Notes under the pieces: model-generated
Databases searched by the model: none
The model's input: the letters and a program-made list of their open reading frames with translations, nothing else
What the model was told of the DNA's origin: nothing
Source of the DNA: Alicyclobacillus_A sp963788285
GTDB taxonomy: Bacteria > Bacillota > Bacilli > Alicyclobacillales > Alicyclobacillaceae
Reading direction: 5' to 3'
Assembly: GCA_963788285.1 (NCBI GenBank)
Contig: CAWBGB010000008.1
Span: forward strand, 1-64,000
Length of the DNA: 64,000 bases
Translations under genes and position numbers: made by a program
Part shown: piece after piece, positions 62,015-64,000 of the stretch
Layout: each line of letters starts with the position of its first letter
Position numbering within the stretch: the stretch's first letter is position 1

Positions 62015-62584
62015 TTATGGCAGATTTCCGGAAAGTGGATATGATCGCACAACAGGATACGCGAGTCTCCCGTTCACGCGCGTGGACTCGAACAAGCACA
62101 GTTCCTTCACACGAAAGGAAATGCCTTGTTGCGGGAAGACTTCGCCGCCCCCGGCGGCTTGAAATGTGGGCACATTCAGTTTCCGCGCAAGCGTCAGGTG
62201 GGGGCGATACGGCCGCGACTCTACCGGAATGTCGGCATGCCTCGCGACCCGTTGCTGTACAGACGAGTGCAGGGTATGTAGCATTTGATGACCGTCATCC
62301 TGAGCCAGGCCAAGCCACAGAATGCGATTTCGTTCAAACGCACCAGAGTGCGTGAGGCGAAGCGCAAACGGGCCCACGCTCTTCGCTGCCGTCTCCCCCA
62401 CTTCGTCGAGAAAAGGAAACAGGTGTGGGGCCAACTCACCCAAAAACACAACGGTGATATGGAAGAGGTCCGGAGCGGACCAGTTCCCTGCAACTACGCC
62501 GCGCTGCTGAAGGTTTTCCTGGACTGCAGCCACATGTGTCTTACACTCAGGCGGTATGGCCACACCGTAAAACAGTCTCGGCAC
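62015..62584 (-). CDS. thpR: RNA 2',3'-cyclic phosphodiesterase (ThpR/LigT family, 189 aa)
   Basis: 2H phosphoesterase with the two catalytic HxTx motifs: HITVVFLG (about residue 42) and HLTLARKL (about 129). MPRLFYGVAIPPECKTHVAA and RILWLGLAQ are typical. Opens 2',3'-cyclic phosphates on RNA ends. GTG start at 62584, seven bases downstream of the ArsC-like stop. Last gene of a three-gene minus-strand unit. Confidence 0.9.
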   Translation of the reverse strand: MPRLFYGVAIPPECKTHVAAVQENLQQRGVVAGNWSAPDLFHITVVFLGELAPHLFPFLDEVGETAAKSVGPFALRLTHSGAFERNRILWLGLAQDDGHQMLHTLHSSVQQRVARHADIPVESRPYRPHLTLARKLNVPTFQAAGGGEVFPQQGISFRVKELCLFESTRVNGRLAYPVVRSYPLSGNLP

Positions 62585-62590
62585 AATCGG

Positions 62591-62947
62591 TCAACCCCTT
62601 GCCGCCAGTTCGTCGTACTTCGCTTTGTCAAAGCCCACCACAACCGTGTCTCCCGCAACGAGCACAGGGCGCTTGAGCAATTTGCCGTCCGACGTCAAGA
62701 GGTCCATCCACTCGTCATCTGATAAAACCTTGTCTTTCAGCCCCAATTCTCGGAACCTGGTTCCCTTGGTGTTCACAAATGGCGCCACACCCTGCCCGAG
62801 TTTGTCCACCCACGACTGCAATTGCTCTCTTGTGGGCGGACGGTTTACGAAGTCCTGAAACGGAACGTCCACGCCGCGCTCCATGAGGTACTTGTGTGCA
62901 TTTCGGCACGTTGAGCATTTCTTGTATCCGTAAAATTCCACGTTCAT
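62591..62947 (-). CDS. ArsC/Spx-family thioredoxin-fold protein (118 aa)
   Basis: VEFYGYKKCSTCRNAHKYLM with a CSTC redox pair at the N-terminus, PPTREQLQSWVDKLGQGVAP and LLKRPVLVAGDTVVVGFD. It fits the ArsC/Spx/MgsR group; the Arg of Spx that contacts RNA polymerase was not identified, so a YfgD/YffB-like reductase role is as likely. ATG 62947 follows AGGGGTG. Confidence 0.8.
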   Translation of the reverse strand: MNVEFYGYKKCSTCRNAHKYLMERGVDVPFQDFVNRPPTREQLQSWVDKLGQGVAPFVNTKGTRFRELGLKDKVLSDDEWMDLLTSDGKLLKRPVLVAGDTVVVGFDKAKYDELAARG

Positions 62948-62977
62948 CACCCCTAGGTATCGTGGTGGCGCCGGTGT

Positions 62978-63481
62978 TCACCGGGCCATGAATCTCGTTC
63001 CTGCCAGTACAACGTCGACAATCCTTTGCAGACCGACTGCGTCCGCTTCGTCAAACCGTCCCGGAATGGGACTGTCGATGTCGAGCACGCCAATTAAAGT
63101 TCCCTCCTTCACCATTGGCACAACGACTTCTGCGCGCGAGTCCGGATCGCATGCGATGTGTCCGGGAAACGCAAAGACGTCCGGCACCACTTGCGATGTG
63201 CGAGTTTCTGCAGCAGTTCCGCAGACGCCTTTGCCAAGCGGAATGCGAATGCAAGCAGGTTTTCCCTGGAACGGGCCGAGGATGAGGGACTGTTCTTCAC
63301 TGTACCAGAGATAAAATCCAACCCAGTTGATGTCTTTCATGTGAACATTCAGCAGTGCCGCTACATTGCTGAGATTTGCAATTTCATTGGGTTCATCGGC
63401 AATTAGGTAAGATACCTGCTCTACCACCATGTCGTAAAACTGTTCTTTTGTCTTATACTGCAAATCCGTCATGGTAAACAC
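62978..63481 (-). CDS. Free methionine-(R)-sulfoxide reductase, GAF domain (167 aa)
   Basis: GAF-fold YtsP/fRMsr family. LSNVAALLNVHMKDINWVGF, LGPFQGKPACIRIPLGKGVC and GTAAETRTSQVVPDVFAFPG followed by HIACDPDSRAEVVVP hold the three Cys needed for reduction of free Met-R-sulfoxide. GTG 63481 is eight bases from AAGGAG; ATG 63472 is an alternative three codons later. First gene of the unit with the ArsC-like and ThpR genes, so an oxidative-damage theme is possible. Confidence 0.85.
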   Translation of the reverse strand: MFTMTDLQYKTKEQFYDMVVEQVSYLIADEPNEIANLSNVAALLNVHMKDINWVGFYLWYSEEQSLILGPFQGKPACIRIPLGKGVCGTAAETRTSQVVPDVFAFPGHIACDPDSRAEVVVPMVKEGTLIGVLDIDSPIPGRFDEADAVGLQRIVDVVLAGTRFMAR

Positions 63482-63599
63482 CGGCTTCACTCCTTCGTCC
63501 GTCGCAGTCGAGCTCCGTTTTCAGACCCCCACGTCCCATACGGTATAGTATAATCCATACGACAACCTTCTGCGGACGGACCCGCGGAAAAGGACCGTG

Positions 63600-64000
63600 A
63601 TGAAGTTGGGCAAGTGGGTCTACAAGAACGTGCTCCCCGCCATCTCTACCTTTTCCATTGTGGCCTTTGACGAAACGACACAGGAAATCGGCATCGCGGT
63701 GCAGTCCAAGTTTTTGTGCGTCGGCGCCTTTGTGCCCTGGGCAACCGCGGATGCGGGCGGTATTGCGACGCAATCCTTCTGCAATACTTCGTTCGGCCCT
63801 CGCGGGCTCGACCTAATGCGTTCAGGGACATCTCCGGAGGAAGTGCTCAAACTGCTGCTCGCGGATGATCCGGACCGAGAACTTCGGCAGGTGGGCATCG
63901 TCGACACGAAGGGACGAACCGCAACGTTTACAGGTGTCAAGAATGCTTTGATTGGGCAGGTGGTATTGCCGAATCCGGCTTCACTTGTCAAGGAAACATC
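63600..64000 (+). pseudogene. DUF1028 (Ntn-hydrolase-like) protein, 5' part, apparent frameshift
   Basis: TFSIVAFDETTQEIGIAVQS, WATADAGGIATQSFCNTSFG and RELRQVGIVDTKGRTATFTG are the conserved first part of DUF1028 proteins. After TFTG the expected CQECFDWAGGIAESGFTCQG is found in the +1 frame, so one base is missing near 63934. The gene continues past the window. ATG 63600 follows AAAGGA. A TATAAT hexamer lies at 63549. If the shift is a read error the protein is intact; otherwise it is a recent pseudogene. Confidence 0.8.

Overview
The window looks like a chromosomal segment of an endospore-forming Bacillota. The best guess is a member of the Alicyclobacillaceae, inferred from gene content and style rather than from any search. 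Support comes from a CotD-type coat protein, three short YjcZ-like sporulation peptides, SpoIID/LytB and 3D-domain proteins, YknXYZ-, YwhD-, YunC- and YuiD-like proteins, frequent GTG/TTG starts with strong GGAGG sites, and 2-oxoacid:ferredoxin oxidoreductases.

Positions 1-34 kb are accessory and heavily remodelled. They hold IS1182, IS256 (two), IS110 (two), IS6 and IS3 elements or remnants, two IS6-type MITE-like repeats flanking a fatty-acid-hydroxylase gene, many frameshifted genes, and two 3' fragments of tRNA-Ser (8457-8513, 15797-15844). These fragments lie in the same orientation as the intact tRNA-Ser at 33940-34030. A frameshifted tyrosine integrase and a frameshifted Prim-Pol/D5 replication gene sit next to the intact tRNA. 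The simplest reading is serial integration of mobile elements at a tRNA-Ser, followed by decay. Cargo that still looks intact includes a YknXYZ-like ABC efflux operon, DinB, VOC, fatty-acid hydroxylase, thiolase and SGNH-hydrolase genes. It also includes a cyclic-phosphate receiver-like protein, an orphan Cys/Gly-rich heterocycloanthracin/sonorensin-like precursor peptide (23938-24165), and a cluster of coiled-coil, small and trypsin-like protease genes (26.8-29.6 kb).

Positions 34-64 kb are core-like, with dense intact genes. They begin with a tRNA operon (Lys-Gly-Ser) with a clear promoter and terminator. Two paralogous KorAB-type 2-oxoacid:ferredoxin oxidoreductase pairs follow in divergent orientation around a 3D-domain protein and a HepT-like (DUF86) protein. 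Next come DUF4149, YuiD, M42 peptidase, YunC, glycosyltransferase, DedA, HD hydrolase, ErpA/HesB, Bcp peroxiredoxin, SpeA, YwhD, SpoIID-like and MtnE-like genes. A fructose PTS locus follows, with FruR-FruK-FruBC on one strand and a stand-alone EIIA divergent from it. The window ends with GDPD, a Gly-Pro hexanucleotide-repeat protein, an FtsW/RodA/SpoVE protein, an MBL hydrolase, ThpR, an ArsC/Spx-like protein, an fRMsr GAF protein and a DUF1028 gene that runs off the window edge.

The most interesting signals are: (1) a hairpin in the leader of both IS256 transposases that buries the start codon and shows a compensatory C-G to T-A change at the first base of that codon; (2) the serial tRNA-Ser integration scars; (3) the orphan thiazole/oxazole-type peptide; (4) the MITE-flanked desaturase gene; (5) the coiled-coil/protease cargo operon. 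All coordinates and functions come from reading the sequence. No database search was possible.
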